Of a stretch of DNA of 64,000 bases, positions 33,491 to 44,031 are shown one piece after another. Made by a program: the position numbers and the translations under genes. The DNA comes from Neobacillus bataviensis LMG 21833 (GTDB lineage Bacteria; Bacillota; Bacilli; Bacillales; Cytobacillaceae). The notes beneath the pieces are model-generated. The model did no database searches. It was given only the letters and a program-made list of their open reading frames with translations, and had not been told where the DNA came from. Every line of letters begins with the position of its first letter. The first letter of the stretch is position 1. The DNA lies in contig NZ_AJLS01000009.1 in the NCBI RefSeq assembly GCF_000307875.1, positions 62,001 through 126,000 on the forward strand. Reading direction: 5' to 3'.

Positions 33491-34420
33491 ATGGGTCATC
33501 ACCACCATCACGGACATTCTCACGGCCACTCGCATGGTCATTCACATACAAGCAATAAAAAAGCCTTATTGAGTTCTTTCATTCTGATTGCTGCATTTAT
33601 GGTCGTCGAAGTAATCGGCGGATTTTTGACAAATAGTTTAGCACTGCTTTCTGATGCCGGTCACATGCTGAGTGACGCCGCGGCACTTGGCTTGAGCTTC
33701 TTTGCCATCAAGCTCGGGGAAAGGCAAGTTTCACAGGAAAAAACCTATGGCTACAAACGATTCGAAATTATTGCGGCAGCCCTAAACGGAATAACGTTAG
33801 TTGTGATTTCATTATTTATTTTTTATGAAGCGATTCAGCGCTTTTTCGCTCCCCCAGAAGTGCAAAGTACCGGGATGCTGATCATTTCGATAACGGGATT
33901 AGTGGTAAACATCATTGCTGCCTGGATTTTAATGCAAGGTGACAAGGATGATAACTTGAATGTTAGAAGTGCCTTTTTACATGTGATTGGTGATATGCTT
34001 GGGTCAGTCGGAGCGATTATTGCGGCACTGCTCATCATGTTTTTCGGCTGGGGCATTGCCGACCCAATTGCCAGTGTTATTGTAGCAGCGTTAATTCTTG
34101 TCAGCGGATTCCGCGTTACGAAGGATTCTTTCCATATTTTAATGGAAGGGGCGCCTACGCAAATTGATATCAATCAAGTGAAGTCAGCGCTTGGCAGGAT
34201 TCCGCTCGTAAAGGAAGTCCATGACCTTCATATCTGGACGATTACCTCCGGTTATCCGGTCTTAAGCTGTCACATTACCATCGCCGATAACGGAGTTCAT
34301 GATGAAATTCTATCACAATCCCAGCGGATCCTTCACGACGAATTCCACATCGAACACAGCACCATCCAAGTTGAAAGAGAAACCAACGGCTGCCCAAGCC
34401 CGCACGGCACATGCAACTAA
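33491..34420 (+). CDS. czcD: Cation diffusion facilitator CzcD
   Basis: The 309-residue protein opens with a histidine-rich stretch (GHHHHHGHSHGHSHGHSH), then six membrane helices and a cytoplasmic C-terminal domain. The zinc-site motif HxxxD in helix II (SDAGHMLSDAAALG) and again in helix V (HVIGDMLGSVG) marks it as a Zn/Cd/Co-H+ antiporter of the CzcD group. It gives a second efflux route beside CadA. GGGGGATAAAC precedes ATG 33491. The last ~40 codons are rich in third-position C. Confidence 0.94.
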   Translation: MGHHHHHGHSHGHSHGHSHTSNKKALLSSFILIAAFMVVEVIGGFLTNSLALLSDAGHMLSDAAALGLSFFAIKLGERQVSQEKTYGYKRFEIIAAALNGITLVVISLFIFYEAIQRFFAPPEVQSTGMLIISITGLVVNIIAAWILMQGDKDDNLNVRSAFLHVIGDMLGSVGAIIAALLIMFFGWGIADPIASVIVAALILVSGFRVTKDSFHILMEGAPTQIDINQVKSALGRIPLVKEVHDLHIWTITSGYPVLSCHITIADNGVHDEILSQSQRILHDEFHIEHSTIQVERETNGCPSPHGTCN

Positions 34421-34432
34421 CAGCACTTACCA

Positions 34433-34510
34433 TTTGGTACCATTTTCAATTTGGTACCATTTTTAATTTGGTGTCTTTTCCTATCTGGTACCTTTTCCCA
34501 TTTGGTGCCT
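34433..34510. repeat. Tandem intergenic cassette, 5 units of TTTGGTACC, period 17
   Basis: The TTTGG core (TCTGG once) begins at 34433, 34450, 34467, 34484 and 34501, exactly 17 bases apart. The last unit runs into the repeat GGTGCCTGACACC. Confidence 0.9.
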
Positions 34511-34516
34511 GACACC
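34504..34516. repeat. GGTGCCTGACACC repeat, copy 4
   Basis: This complete copy is in the same orientation as copy 3 at 23164. Confidence 0.9.
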
Positions 34517-34640
34517 ATTACTACCCTTCCCAACTTATAAATGTTTTTTATGCTTTTTTCTTTACCTCTCTCATTAGTTTGGTAAAATGTTCATTATTCG
34601 TTCAAAATAGACTAACCATAATTTTTGAGGGGGAAACCTG

Positions 34641-34925
34641 TTGAAAAAAACAGTCGATTCGCTGGACAAGCGTTTTATAATCGCTCATCGCGAAGCTCTA
34701 ATCGGCGTTGTCCTTGTGATTATCAATTTTATCTGGTGGTATGGGTTTGCCTACGGACTCGGTTCCGCTAAGGTTGAAAGCTATACATACATATTTGGAT
34801 TACCGGCATGGTTCTTCTACAGCTGTATCGTTGGATCAATTGTCATGATTATTCTCGTTATTCTAACGGTGAAATTCCTGTTTAAAGACGTTCCCTTCGA
34901 CGTGGAAGAGGGGGACATCAAGTGA
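34641..34925 (+). CDS. YhdT-family small membrane protein
   Basis: The 94-residue protein has two membrane helices (FVIINFIWWYGFAYG-like first helix and IVGSIVMIILVILTV second). This YhdT family is regularly encoded in front of panF and may assist the transporter. TTG 34641 follows GAGGGGGAAACCTG. It overlaps panF by four bases. Confidence 0.85.
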   Translation: MKKTVDSLDKRFIIAHREALIGVVLVIINFIWWYGFAYGLGSAKVESYTYIFGLPAWFFYSCIVGSIVMIILVILTVKFLFKDVPFDVEEGDIK

Positions 34926-36367
34926 ATTGGCCAGTAATAACACCGTTACTCATTTTCTTACTCATTATCTTTTCAATCGGCTTATGGTCAAACAAATTTG
35001 TCCTCAAATCTAACTCATTCCTTGAAGAGTATTTTTTAGGTGAGCGGCAAATGGGCGGGTTCATCCTAGCGATGACCATGGTCGCGACATATGGCAGTGC
35101 CAGCAGCTTTATCGGCGGCCCGGGAATCGCTTATACGCAAGGGTTAGGCTGGGTGCTCCTTGCCATGGCCCAACTGGCGACCGGTTACTTTACGTTAATG
35201 GTGTTGGGAAAGAAATTTGCGATTGTCGCGCGGCAATACAAAGCAATTACGCTCATCGACTTTCTCAAAGAGCGTTATAAAAGTAAAACCGTTGTCATTG
35301 TATCGGCAGCGAGCATCATTATCTTTCTTTTTTCATCGATGACTGCGCAATGGATTGGCGGGGCGCGGTTGGTTGAATCGCTAACAGGCCTTCCATACGC
35401 AACAGCCTTATTAATCTTCGCCTTCTCGGTTCTCGTCTTTGTCATTGTCGGCGGCTTTCGAGCCGTGGCCTTGACTGATGCCGTTCAGGGCGTTGTGATG
35501 TTCATGGGGACGCTGATTCTGCTGATTGCGACCATTAAAGCTGGCGGCGGCATCCCGAAAATTATTTCCGATTTGACGGCGGAGAATCCAAATTTGATCA
35601 CCCCATTTGGTGCAGAGCGGAGCCTCACTCCTGCCTATGTTTCTTCCTTTTGGATATTAGTGGGAATTGGTGTTGTCGGCCTGCCGCAAATTACCGTGCG
35701 TGCCATGTCTTATAAAAACTCGAAAGCCATGCACACCGCTATTATTATCGGAACGATTGTTGTTGGTTTTATCATGCTGGGCATGCATCTGATTGGTGTT
35801 TTCGCTAGACCAGTCCTCCCAGGGGTGAAAATCGGGGATACCGTCATGCCGCTGTTATCGATGAAGGTGCTGCCGCCGTTTGTAGCCGGAATTGTTCTCG
35901 CTGCCCCGATGGCGGCAATCATGTCAACCGTCGATGCCCTGTTGATTTTGGTCAGCTCCGCGCTTGTAAAGGATGTTTATTTAAATTACATCAAGCCTAA
36001 TGCAGCGGACGACCATGTAAAAAAGGTCAGCTTTAGTGTAACAGCGATTATCGGCATTCTCGTCATTCTGCTGGCGCTGAGTCCGCCTGATTTAATTGTT
36101 TGGCTGAATTTATTCTCCTTCGGTGGTCTCGAATCCGTCTTTATTTGGCCGGTTATTTTAGGTCTGTATTGGAGTAAAGGAAATAAATACGGGGCAATCA
36201 CCTCGATGATTTTAGGAATGGGCTCTTATATTCTATTAGATCGTTTTTATCCCAATCCATTCGGGCTGCATACCGTTGTCACGCCGATTGTCCTTTCCTT
36301 CCTTGGATTTGTTGTTGTTAGTTTATTATCCCAGCAAAAAGCCGAAGTTAGTTTTTCTAAAAATTAA
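34922..36367 (+). CDS. panF: Sodium/pantothenate symporter
   Basis: The 481-residue protein is a sodium:solute symporter with about 13 membrane helices. The opening (FLEEYFLGERQMGGFILAMT), GSASSFIGGPG and TAQWIGGARLVESLTG match PanF, which imports pantothenate with Na+. Pairing with a YhdT protein supports this. It starts with GTG at 34922 overlapping the yhdT stop. Confidence 0.9.
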   Translation: MNWPVITPLLIFLLIIFSIGLWSNKFVLKSNSFLEEYFLGERQMGGFILAMTMVATYGSASSFIGGPGIAYTQGLGWVLLAMAQLATGYFTLMVLGKKFAIVARQYKAITLIDFLKERYKSKTVVIVSAASIIIFLFSSMTAQWIGGARLVESLTGLPYATALLIFAFSVLVFVIVGGFRAVALTDAVQGVVMFMGTLILLIATIKAGGGIPKIISDLTAENPNLITPFGAERSLTPAYVSSFWILVGIGVVGLPQITVRAMSYKNSKAMHTAIIIGTIVVGFIMLGMHLIGVFARPVLPGVKIGDTVMPLLSMKVLPPFVAGIVLAAPMAAIMSTVDALLILVSSALVKDVYLNYIKPNAADDHVKKVSFSVTAIIGILVILLALSPPDLIVWLNLFSFGGLESVFIWPVILGLYWSKGNKYGAITSMILGMGSYILLDRFYPNPFGLHTVVTPIVLSFLGFVVVSLLSQQKAEVSFSKN

Positions 36368-36392
36368 AAAGTAGACAATTCAAACTTTTTTA
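36366..36392 (+). terminator. Weak possible terminator after panF
   Basis: AAAAAGT and ACTTTTT form a short AT-rich stem ending in T. Low stability makes this uncertain. Confidence 0.4.
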
Positions 36393-36457
36393 TTGCAATT
36401 TCATTAATAAATTTCTAGAATAAACAAACAGAAATCTTTAAATAAGGTGGGAGCCCA

Positions 36458-36697
36458 TTGATAAGTGTTATTCAGTTTTTATCGGCAATTATTTTGCCAG
36501 GGTTACTAGTCTTACTTTTCACAAGAGTCACCTATAATCGTCTCATCGGTCTTGTATTAACCATTGCGCTCATCGCTGCGTCTGCTTATAAAGGGTACAC
36601 AAACAATATTGCACTTATTATCATTGATGCTTTCTCGTTAACCGCAGGCTTCTGGCTAGCGGCAAAAATGAAACCGCGTGCGGTGAAAAATAGTTAA
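36458..36697 (+). CDS. csbA: CsbA-family membrane protein
   Basis: The 79-residue protein has three hydrophobic segments and the CsbA pattern (PGLLVLLFTRVTYN, then AASAYKGY). In B. subtilis csbA is a sigma-B-controlled gene of unknown function located just before uvrB, as here. TTG 36458 follows AAGGTGGGA. Confidence 0.88.
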   Translation: MISVIQFLSAIILPGLLVLLFTRVTYNRLIGLVLTIALIAASAYKGYTNNIALIIIDAFSLTAGFWLAAKMKPRAVKNS

Positions 36698-36710
36698 TGC
36701 TTCCTTACAA

Positions 36711-36740
36711 GTCTGTCCATCGTGACAGGCTTTTTATTTT
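36711..36740 (+). terminator. Terminator after csbA
   Basis: GTCTGTC and GACAGGC pair with one G-T, followed by TTTTTATTTTT. Confidence 0.8.
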
Positions 36741-36753
36741 TAAAAAATAAAAT

Positions 36754-36767
36754 CGAATACTAGTTCG
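36754..36767. promoter_or_regulatory. LexA (DinR) box of uvrBA
   Basis: CGAATACTAGTTCG matches the Bacillus SOS box (CGAAC-4-GTTCG) with one change. It lies about 140 bases upstream of uvrB and just upstream of an extended -10 (TGGTAGAAT, 36797-36805), so uvrBA should be induced by DNA damage. Confidence 0.8.
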
Positions 36768-36905
36768 CATATTAGTGGTTTGTTTTTTGCTGATTGTGGT
36801 AGAATGTTAATATGAAAATTAGAAAATACACTTTCCAGCACCATCCCGTCCAAAACTGAGTTTTTCAAGCTGTAAAGTGATTCATTTTAACGGGAGGAAA
36901 CCTTT

Positions 36906-38885
36906 GTGAAAGACCAATTTGAATTAGTGTCGAAATATTCGCCACAAGGTGATCAGCCAGAGGCGATTCGCCAGTTGGTGGAGGGCATTCACCAAAATAA
37001 ACGCCATCAAACACTGCTTGGCGCCACCGGTACGGGTAAGACATTTACCGTTTCAAACGTGATTAAAGAGATAAATAAGCCAACCCTTGTCATTGCCCAT
37101 AACAAAACACTTGCCGGCCAGCTTTACAGTGAGTTCAAGGAATTCTTTCCGAACAATGCGGTCGAGTATTTTGTCAGTTACTATGATTACTATCAGCCGG
37201 AAGCGTACGTGCCACAGACCGATACATTTATTGAAAAAGATGCCAGCATCAATGATGAGATAGATAAACTGCGCCACTCTGCCACCTCTTCTTTATTTGA
37301 GCGTAAAGATGTCATTATCATTGCCAGCGTCTCCTGTATTTACGGTCTCGGTTCACCGGAAGAATACCGCGAGATGGTGCTGTCCCTTCGGACAGGGATG
37401 GAAATCGAGCGCAATCAGCTGCTGCACCGTCTCGTCGATATCCAATATGAACGAAATGATATTGATTTCAAGCGGGGAACCTTTCGTGTCCGCGGCGACG
37501 TCGTGGAAATTTTTCCGGTTTCACGCGATGAGCATTGCATGCGGGTTGAATTTTTCGGAGATGAAATCGACCGGATTCGTGAGGTCGATGCCCTTACAGG
37601 TGAAATCATGGCCGAACGCGAGCATGTGGCCATTTTCCCGGCATCCCACTTCGTCACAAGGGAAGAAAAGATGCGTGTTGCCATTGAGAATATTGAAAAA
37701 GAATTAGAGGAGCGGCTTGCCGTACTTCGATCAGAGGATAAATTGCTTGAAGCCCAGCGGATTGAGCAACGCACCCGTTATGATCTGGAAATGATGCGTG
37801 AAATGGGCTTTTGCTCAGGGATCGAAAACTACTCGCGCCATTTAACACTTAGACCAGCGGGTTCAACTCCCTACACACTTCTGGATTATTTTCCGGAAGA
37901 TTTCTTAATGATTATCGACGAGTCACATGTCACCCTGCCGCAGGTTAGAGGAATGTTCAATGGCGACAAAGCACGGAAACAGGTGCTTGTTGACCATGGC
38001 TTCCGCCTGCCGTCAGCACTTGATAACCGGCCGCTTACATTTGATGAATTTGAAAAGCATGTCCACAATGCTATTTTTGTTTCAGCTACACCCGGCCCAT
38101 ATGAGCTTGAGCATACACCGGACATGATTCAGCAGATTATCCGCCCGACAGGACTCCTCGATCCAACCATTGAAGTCCGTCCAATTGAGGGGCAAATTGA
38201 TGACCTGATTGGTGAAATTCATGAACGTGTGAAGAAAAATGAACGCGTACTTGTCACCACCCTTACGAAAAAAATGTCCGAGGACTTAACTGATTACCTA
38301 AAGGAAATCGGTATTAAAGTGCAATACTTGCATTCGGAAGTCAAAACGCTCGAGCGGATTGAAATAATCCGTGAGCTGCGCATGGGTAAATATGACGTTC
38401 TAATCGGAATTAACCTGCTTCGGGAAGGTCTAGATATCCCTGAAGTATCGCTCATAACGATCCTTGATGCCGACAAAGAAGGCTTCCTCCGTTCGGAACG
38501 TTCACTGATCCAAACGATTGGCCGGGCTGCCCGGAATGCGAATGGCCACGTCATCATGTATGCAGACCGAATGACTGATTCGATGACAAAAGCGATCAGT
38601 GAGACAAAGCGGCGCCGTGAGATCCAAGAGGAATATAATGAGAAACATGGCGTTACACCTACAACGATTCAAAAGGCAATCCGCGATGTCATTCGTGCCA
38701 CCCATGCAGCTGAGGAACAGGAAGAGTATACACCTGCAGCATCGTTTGGCAAGATGAACAAGAAAGAAAGAGAAAAACTAATTGCGACAATGGAAAAAGA
38801 AATGAAGACAGAAGCCAAAGCGCTTAATTTTGAACGGGCTGCTGAGCTTCGTGACTTACTTTTGGAATTGAAAGCGGAAGGATGA
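36906..38885 (+). CDS. uvrB: Excinuclease ABC subunit B
   Basis: The 659-residue helicase-like subunit has Walker A (GATGTGKTF, ~38-46), the beta hairpin region ([12 protein letters not shown], ~91-102) that inserts into damaged DNA, DESH, helicase motif VI (QTIGRAARN) and a C-terminal UVR domain that contacts UvrC. It receives damage sites from UvrA. GTG 36906 follows GGGAGGAAACCTTT. uvrA follows nine bases later. Confidence 0.98.
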   Translation: MKDQFELVSKYSPQGDQPEAIRQLVEGIHQNKRHQTLLGATGTGKTFTVSNVIKEINKPTLVIAHNKTLAGQLYSEFKEFFPNNAVEYFVSYYDYYQPEAYVPQTDTFIEKDASINDEIDKLRHSATSSLFERKDVIIIASVSCIYGLGSPEEYREMVLSLRTGMEIERNQLLHRLVDIQYERNDIDFKRGTFRVRGDVVEIFPVSRDEHCMRVEFFGDEIDRIREVDALTGEIMAEREHVAIFPASHFVTREEKMRVAIENIEKELEERLAVLRSEDKLLEAQRIEQRTRYDLEMMREMGFCSGIENYSRHLTLRPAGSTPYTLLDYFPEDFLMIIDESHVTLPQVRGMFNGDKARKQVLVDHGFRLPSALDNRPLTFDEFEKHVHNAIFVSATPGPYELEHTPDMIQQIIRPTGLLDPTIEVRPIEGQIDDLIGEIHERVKKNERVLVTTLTKKMSEDLTDYLKEIGIKVQYLHSEVKTLERIEIIRELRMGKYDVLIGINLLREGLDIPEVSLITILDADKEGFLRSERSLIQTIGRAARNANGHVIMYADRMTDSMTKAISETKRRREIQEEYNEKHGVTPTTIQKAIRDVIRATHAAEEQEEYTPAASFGKMNKKEREKLIATMEKEMKTEAKALNFERAAELRDLLLELKAEG

Positions 38886-38894
38886 CGTATACAA

Positions 38895-41768
38895 ATGGCA
38901 ATGGAAAAATTGATTGTGAAAGGCGCCAGAGCCCACAATTTGAAAAATATTGATGTCACGATTCCGCGAGATAAGCTTGTTGTCGTGACGGGACTTTCCG
39001 GGTCAGGAAAGTCCTCGCTCGCGTTTGATACCATTTATGCCGAAGGCCAGCGCCGCTATGTGGAATCCCTTTCGGCCTATGCAAGGCAATTCCTTGGCCA
39101 GATGGATAAGCCTGACGTCGATGCCATTGAGGGTCTATCCCCGGCGATTTCGATTGATCAAAAGACAACGAGCCGCAACCCGCGCTCAACCGTCGGGACG
39201 GTGACAGAAATCTATGATTACTTACGGCTATTATACGCAAGGGTCGGACATCCAACCTGCCCGATTCACCATATCGAAATCTCCTCACAAACGATTGAGC
39301 AGATGGTCGACCGAATCCTTGAATATCCAGAGCGGACGAAAATGCAAATCCTTGCCCCAGTTATTTCCGGACGAAAAGGAACGCATGTGAAGGTCTTCGA
39401 GGACGTGAAGAAGCAGGGCTTTGTCCGTGTGCGTGTTGACGGAGAAATGGTGGATATCGGTGATGAGATTGAACTTGAAAAAAATAAAAAGCACTCAATT
39501 GAGGTTGTTGTCGACCGGATTGTCGTTAAGGAAGGAATCGCTGCCAGGGTGGCTGACTCACTTGAAACAGCCTTGAAACTTGGCGAAGGAAAAGTAATCG
39601 TCGACGTGATGGGAGAAGAAGAGTTGTTATTTAGCGAAAACCACGCCTGTCCGATTTGTGGTTTTTCCATCGGCGAGCTTGAACCGCGGATGTTTTCCTT
39701 TAATAGTCCTTTTGGTGCCTGCCCAGAGTGTGACGGGCTCGGCTCCAAGCTCGAAGTCGATGTCGACCTTGTCATTCCGAACAGGGACTTAACGTTAAAG
39801 CAGCATGCGATTGCCCCGTGGGAGCCGACAAGCTCGCAGTACTACCCGCAGCTCTTGGAGGCCGTTTGCAACCATTTCGGAGTCGATTTAAATACACCTG
39901 TTAAGGATATCCCGGAACATCTTTTGGAAAAAGTTCTCTATGGTTCCGGTCGTGAAAAAATATACTTCCGTTACGAGAACGATTTTGGCCAAATCCGCGA
40001 AGGAAACATCGAATTTGAAGGTGTCATCCGTAACGTCGAACGCCGCTTTAAAGAGACAAGCTCGGATTACATTCGTGAGCAAATGGAAAAATATATGGGA
40101 CAGAAGCCGTGCCCAACCTGCAAAGGCTATCGTTTGAAAAAAGAAACGTTAGCTGTTTTGATTGACGGCCGCCACATTGCCAAAGTGACGGATCTTTCGA
40201 TAGAAGAGGCTTATCAATTTTTCGCCGAATTACAGCTGTCGGAAAAAGAAATGCAAATCGCCAAGCTGATTTTTCGTGAAATCAAGGAGCGTCTTGGTTT
40301 CCTAATCAATGTCGGTCTTGATTACTTAACGCTTAGCCGCATGGCTGGCACGTTGTCAGGCGGGGAAGCGCAGCGGATTCGCTTAGCGACACAGATTGGT
40401 TCGCGCTTAACAGGCGTGATGTATATTTTAGATGAGCCGTCGATTGGCCTTCATCAGCGCGACAATGACCGCTTAATCGGTACATTGCAAAGCATGCGTG
40501 ATATTGGCAATACCCTAATTGTCGTCGAGCACGACGAGGACACCATGCTCGCCGCTGATTATTTAATTGACATCGGCCCTGGCGCAGGTATCCATGGCGG
40601 TGAAGTGGTTTCCGCTGGAACGCCTGCCCAGGTAATGGCAGACCCGAACTCGTTGACCGGTCAATATTTATCCGGAAAGAAGTTTATCCCCTTACCATTG
40701 GAACGCCGTAAGCCAGATGGCCGCTATATTGAAATCAAGGGTGCCTCGGAAAATAATTTGAAAAATGTGAATGTGAAGTTTCCACTGGGCTTGTTTGTTG
40801 CTGTAACAGGTGTGTCTGGTTCAGGAAAAAGTACACTCATTAACGAGATTCTCCATAAATCGCTGGCGCAAAAGCTTAACCGTGCCAAAACAAAGCCTGG
40901 GGAACACAAGAGTATCAAGGGAATTGAACATTTAGAAAAAGTCATCGATATTGACCAGTCGCCAATTGGCCGGACACCGCGCTCCAATCCAGCTACCTAC
41001 ACCGGTGTATTCGATGATATCCGTGATGTGTTTGCTTCAACAAATGAAGCAAAGGTCCGCGGATATAAAAAAGGTCGCTTTAGCTTTAATGTCAAGGGCG
41101 GGCGCTGTGAGGCCTGCCGCGGTGACGGGATTATCAAAATTGAAATGCACTTTTTGCCTGATGTTTATGTTCCCTGTGAGGTTTGCCATGGGAAACGCTA
41201 CAACCGTGAAACACTGGAAGTGAAATACAAAGGGAAAAGTATTGCCGATATTCTCGATATGACCGTCGAGGCGTCTGTTGAATTTTTTGAAAACATTCCA
41301 AAAATCAGCCGCAAGCTGCAGACGATTTTGGATGTTGGTCTTGGCTATGTTAAATTAGGTCAGCCAGCCACAACCCTTTCCGGTGGAGAAGCTCAGCGTG
41401 TAAAGCTTGCTTCGGAACTTCATCGTCGTTCGAATGGAAAGACCTTTTATATTTTGGATGAACCGACAACAGGTCTCCACGTCGATGACATTTCCCGTTT
41501 GCTGGTCGTGTTGCAACGCTTAGTAGAAAACGGCGATACTGTTTTGGTGATTGAACACAATTTAGATGTCATCAAGGCCGCCGATTACCTTGTAGACCTT
41601 GGCCCTGAAGGCGGCGACAAGGGCGGAACGATTATTGCAACAGGAACACCGGAAAAGATTGCAGAAACCCCTGCGTCATATACCGGAAAATACTTAAAGC
41701 CAGTCCTTGAGCGTGATCGTTTAAGAATGAAACAACAAATTGCTGAAAAAAGTACCGTAAAAGCATAA
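38895..41768 (+). CDS. uvrA: Excinuclease ABC subunit A
   Basis: The 957-residue damage sensor has two ABC ATPase halves (Walker [10 protein letters not shown] near 31-39 and GVSGSGKST near 640; signatures TLSGGEAQR twice) and zinc fingers with CPIC...CPEC and CEAC...CEVC pairs. It loads UvrB onto lesions in nucleotide excision repair. The start [19 protein letters not shown] is the standard one. It is co-transcribed with uvrB. Confidence 0.98.
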   Translation: MAMEKLIVKGARAHNLKNIDVTIPRDKLVVVTGLSGSGKSSLAFDTIYAEGQRRYVESLSAYARQFLGQMDKPDVDAIEGLSPAISIDQKTTSRNPRSTVGTVTEIYDYLRLLYARVGHPTCPIHHIEISSQTIEQMVDRILEYPERTKMQILAPVISGRKGTHVKVFEDVKKQGFVRVRVDGEMVDIGDEIELEKNKKHSIEVVVDRIVVKEGIAARVADSLETALKLGEGKVIVDVMGEEELLFSENHACPICGFSIGELEPRMFSFNSPFGACPECDGLGSKLEVDVDLVIPNRDLTLKQHAIAPWEPTSSQYYPQLLEAVCNHFGVDLNTPVKDIPEHLLEKVLYGSGREKIYFRYENDFGQIREGNIEFEGVIRNVERRFKETSSDYIREQMEKYMGQKPCPTCKGYRLKKETLAVLIDGRHIAKVTDLSIEEAYQFFAELQLSEKEMQIAKLIFREIKERLGFLINVGLDYLTLSRMAGTLSGGEAQRIRLATQIGSRLTGVMYILDEPSIGLHQRDNDRLIGTLQSMRDIGNTLIVVEHDEDTMLAADYLIDIGPGAGIHGGEVVSAGTPAQVMADPNSLTGQYLSGKKFIPLPLERRKPDGRYIEIKGASENNLKNVNVKFPLGLFVAVTGVSGSGKSTLINEILHKSLAQKLNRAKTKPGEHKSIKGIEHLEKVIDIDQSPIGRTPRSNPATYTGVFDDIRDVFASTNEAKVRGYKKGRFSFNVKGGRCEACRGDGIIKIEMHFLPDVYVPCEVCHGKRYNRETLEVKYKGKSIADILDMTVEASVEFFENIPKISRKLQTILDVGLGYVKLGQPATTLSGGEAQRVKLASELHRRSNGKTFYILDEPTTGLHVDDISRLLVVLQRLVENGDTVLVIEHNLDVIKAADYLVDLGPEGGDKGGTIIATGTPEKIAETPASYTGKYLKPVLERDRLRMKQQIAEKSTVKA

Positions 41769-41775
41769 TTTTGAA

Positions 41776-41807
41776 GAAGAGTCCGATGAGTTCGGCTCTT
41801 TTTTTGT
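41776..41807 (+). terminator. Terminator after uvrA
   Basis: AAGAGTCCGA and TTCGGCTCTT pair with one bulged base, followed by seven T. Confidence 0.75.
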
Positions 41808-41839
41808 TGTGTTTGGGGGACTTAACACGGTTAGAGTGA

Positions 41840-41937
41840 GTTTGGCGGAATCAACCGAGAAGTTGGCGGAAATTCCTTAAAGGTTTGGCGGAATTAACCG
41901 GAAGTTTGGCGGAATTCCACTTCAAACCGGCGGAATC
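41840..41937. repeat. Tandem intergenic cassette, 5 units of TTGGCGGAA, period 21-22
   Basis: GCGGAA begins at 41845, 41866, 41888, 41909 and 41930 (spacings 21, 22, 21, 21). It belongs to the same family as the cassettes after ctpB and after the nucleotidase gene. Confidence 0.92.
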
Positions 41938-42044
41938 GCTCCCAGCAGAACTTTTTTCAAAAAAAAATTCCCTGCGTTTCGAACCGATTTATAGAAACTT
42001 TTTTCAATCCAGTGCGTACATAAAGGATAGAGGTGATGTACGAA

Positions 42045-42359
42045 ATGGAGACAAGAAAAGTTCTATCAAGTTTGTGTTATTTCAGTATTTTTTTCGCTGG
42101 GTTTATTTTTCCGCTTGCTGTTTTTATCGCGACGGGGGATGAAACTACTAAAAAGCATGCCAAGAAGTCGTTATTATCGCATTTAATTCCACTTATCCCG
42201 ACACCGCTGATAATATTTGCTGTATTTCATGATTTTACCAATCTCCAAGATACGGTTCCTGCTTTTACTATTGTTAGCATCGTGGTGTTGGTCATCATTT
42301 GGATTGTTGTAGTGATTTGGAACATTATCAAAGGCGTAAAGGTGCTACTGGCTGAATAG
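42045..42359 (+). CDS. YvlA-like small membrane protein (DUF4870 type)
   Basis: The product of about 104 residues has three hydrophobic segments; the first (LSSLCYFSIFFAGFIFPLAVF) and the charged stretch DETTKKHAKKSLLSHLIP recall the DUF4870 family. Its place before yvlB fits yvlA. AGAGGTGA precedes ATG 42045; ATG 42036 is also possible. The function is unknown. Confidence 0.75.
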   Translation: METRKVLSSLCYFSIFFAGFIFPLAVFIATGDETTKKHAKKSLLSHLIPLIPTPLIIFAVFHDFTNLQDTVPAFTIVSIVVLVIIWIVVVIWNIIKGVKVLLAE

Positions 42360-42399
42360 GCTGTAAGAGAGAAAAAATTCTAAATCTGAGGTGGAAACG

Positions 42400-43509
42400 A
42401 TGAAAGAGGAAAGAAAACGAATTCTGCAAATGGTCGAAGAAGGAAAGTTGAAGGTTGATGAGGCGCTGGCGCTTCTCGATGAACTAGAAAAAGCACAGCA
42501 AACGATGGAGCAGAAGCAGGAACAAATTGTAAACGAGCTTTCAACGGCTGTTCAGTTTGAAGAAGCAAAAAAGGACGACCCCTTCCAAGCGAAATACCAA
42601 TCAACAAAGGATAAAATTTTTGATTTTGTTGATTCGGCACTGAAAAAAATTAAAGACTTCGATTTTGACTTGAACTTTGGTCAATCGGTTGATATCTCTC
42701 ATATTTTCCATCAAGGAAATGTGGATGTAAAAGATATTGACATCGATGTGGCCAATGGATCCGTGAAGCTTGCCGCTTGGGAACAGCCGGACGTAAGGAT
42801 TGAGTGCCAGGCGAAGGTGTATCGGGTGGACAATCAGGATCAGGCACGGCAAAATTTCCTCCGAGATGTGCTTTTTTCCGTGGATGACCAAAAGTTACGT
42901 TTTGCAACCCAGCAGAAATGGATGAAGGTGGAGGCGGTCATATATGTGCCAAAACTGCAATATGAGCGCGTACGGATCAGAATGTTTAATGGCGGCGTAA
43001 CCGGTGAAGAAATGAATCTCCATGACCTTCGAGTAAAAACCGCGAATGGAAAAATTGATCTTAATCGAGTGAATGGAAAAAAAGCCGAGGTCGAAACGGC
43101 GAATGGCAGAATTAAGATTACTGGCAGCCAGCTTGATGAGGTCGAAACAGAGACGATAAACGGTGCGATTCAGCTTGAGGGTGATTTTAGAAAGGTGGAA
43201 TCGCAGTCGTTTAACGGTAATATCAGTGTGAACCTGCACGGAAACCGCCCCGAATTGATTCAAGCAAAAGCAACAACCGGCGGCATTGATCTATTTGTTC
43301 CAGAGGGATTGCCGGTCAATGGCGAGCTTAAGACCAATCTTGGCGGCTTTAATGTGAACCTAACCGGCGTCCAGGTGCTGGAGGAGAAAAGCGAAATGAT
43401 TCAAAAATCGCTTCGCTTCCAATCGGTCAACCATCCTGATAAAATGATGAGAATCTATGCCGATACGAAAACAGGCTCGATTACGATTCACAAATCACAA
43501 GAATCATAA
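42400..43509 (+). CDS. yvlB: YvlB, DUF4097 beta-helix protein
   Basis: The 369-residue protein has an N-terminal helical SHOCT-like segment (RKRILQMVEEGKLKVDEALALLDELE) and a long C-terminal part with repeated NG-containing strands (VKTANGKIDL, VETANGRIKI, ETINGAIQL), the DUF4097 repeat that folds as a beta helix. In B. subtilis yvlB belongs to an envelope-stress operon with yvlC and yvlD; yvlC (PspC) is missing here. GAGGTGG precedes ATG 42400. Confidence 0.88.
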   Translation: MKEERKRILQMVEEGKLKVDEALALLDELEKAQQTMEQKQEQIVNELSTAVQFEEAKKDDPFQAKYQSTKDKIFDFVDSALKKIKDFDFDLNFGQSVDISHIFHQGNVDVKDIDIDVANGSVKLAAWEQPDVRIECQAKVYRVDNQDQARQNFLRDVLFSVDDQKLRFATQQKWMKVEAVIYVPKLQYERVRIRMFNGGVTGEEMNLHDLRVKTANGKIDLNRVNGKKAEVETANGRIKITGSQLDEVETETINGAIQLEGDFRKVESQSFNGNISVNLHGNRPELIQAKATTGGIDLFVPEGLPVNGELKTNLGGFNVNLTGVQVLEEKSEMIQKSLRFQSVNHPDKMMRIYADTKTGSITIHKSQES

Positions 43510-43526
43510 ATAGGGGATCTTAGAAG

Positions 43527-43892
43527 ATGAGATGGCTGATTGGATGTTTGATTAATGCGGTTTTGTTTATGGCACTTGCGGGCTATTTTCACGAAAGCTT
43601 TCAACTGACGGGGTTTTGGGCTGCTCTCCAGGCGAGCATTTTATTATCCATCTTAAATGTGCTGGTGCGTCCGCTCCTTATTTTATTTACCTTACCGGTA
43701 ACGGTTTTAACGATGGGACTTTTTCTTTTTGTCATTAACGCGATGACACTGGAACTGACCGATTATTTAATGGGTGATGCCTTTGAAATCAACGGCTTTG
43801 GCATGGCACTGTTTTTTGCGGTGCTGATGTCGCTTGTGAACATCGTTATTCAAAAAACAATACTGGAGCCATCCAGAAAAGCGAAAAAATAA
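43527..43892 (+). CDS. yvlD: YvlD, phage-holin-4-family membrane protein
   Basis: The 121-residue protein has four hydrophobic segments in the pattern of the YvlD / Phage_holin_4_2 family (LQASILLSILNVLVRPLLI is diagnostic). It is probably co-transcribed with yvlB, 17 bases upstream, and is likely part of the cell-envelope stress response. Confidence 0.88.
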   Translation: MRWLIGCLINAVLFMALAGYFHESFQLTGFWAALQASILLSILNVLVRPLLILFTLPVTVLTMGLFLFVINAMTLELTDYLMGDAFEINGFGMALFFAVLMSLVNIVIQKTILEPSRKAKK

Positions 43893-43897
43893 GGAAC

Positions 43898-43936
43898 TAA
43901 GGGTGCAGACCATTGATAAACGTCTGCACCTTTTTC
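43898..43936 (+). terminator. Terminator after yvlD
   Basis: GGTGCAGAC and GTCTGCACC form a perfect stem followed by TTTTTC. Confidence 0.88.
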
Positions 43937-43956
43937 ATTTTTTGAACAACTTCCAT

Positions 43957-43984
43957 TTGGTTCTTATTCAAAAAATGCTAAAAT
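43957..43984 (+). promoter_or_regulatory. Possible promoter of hprK
   Basis: TTGGTT, 16 bases and an extended -10 (TGCTAAAAT) lie about 50 bases before hprK. Confidence 0.5.
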
Positions 43985-44031
43985 AAGAGGAAATGAATTT
44001 TTTAGAAAAAATCCTTTAAGGAGGAAGTTCC

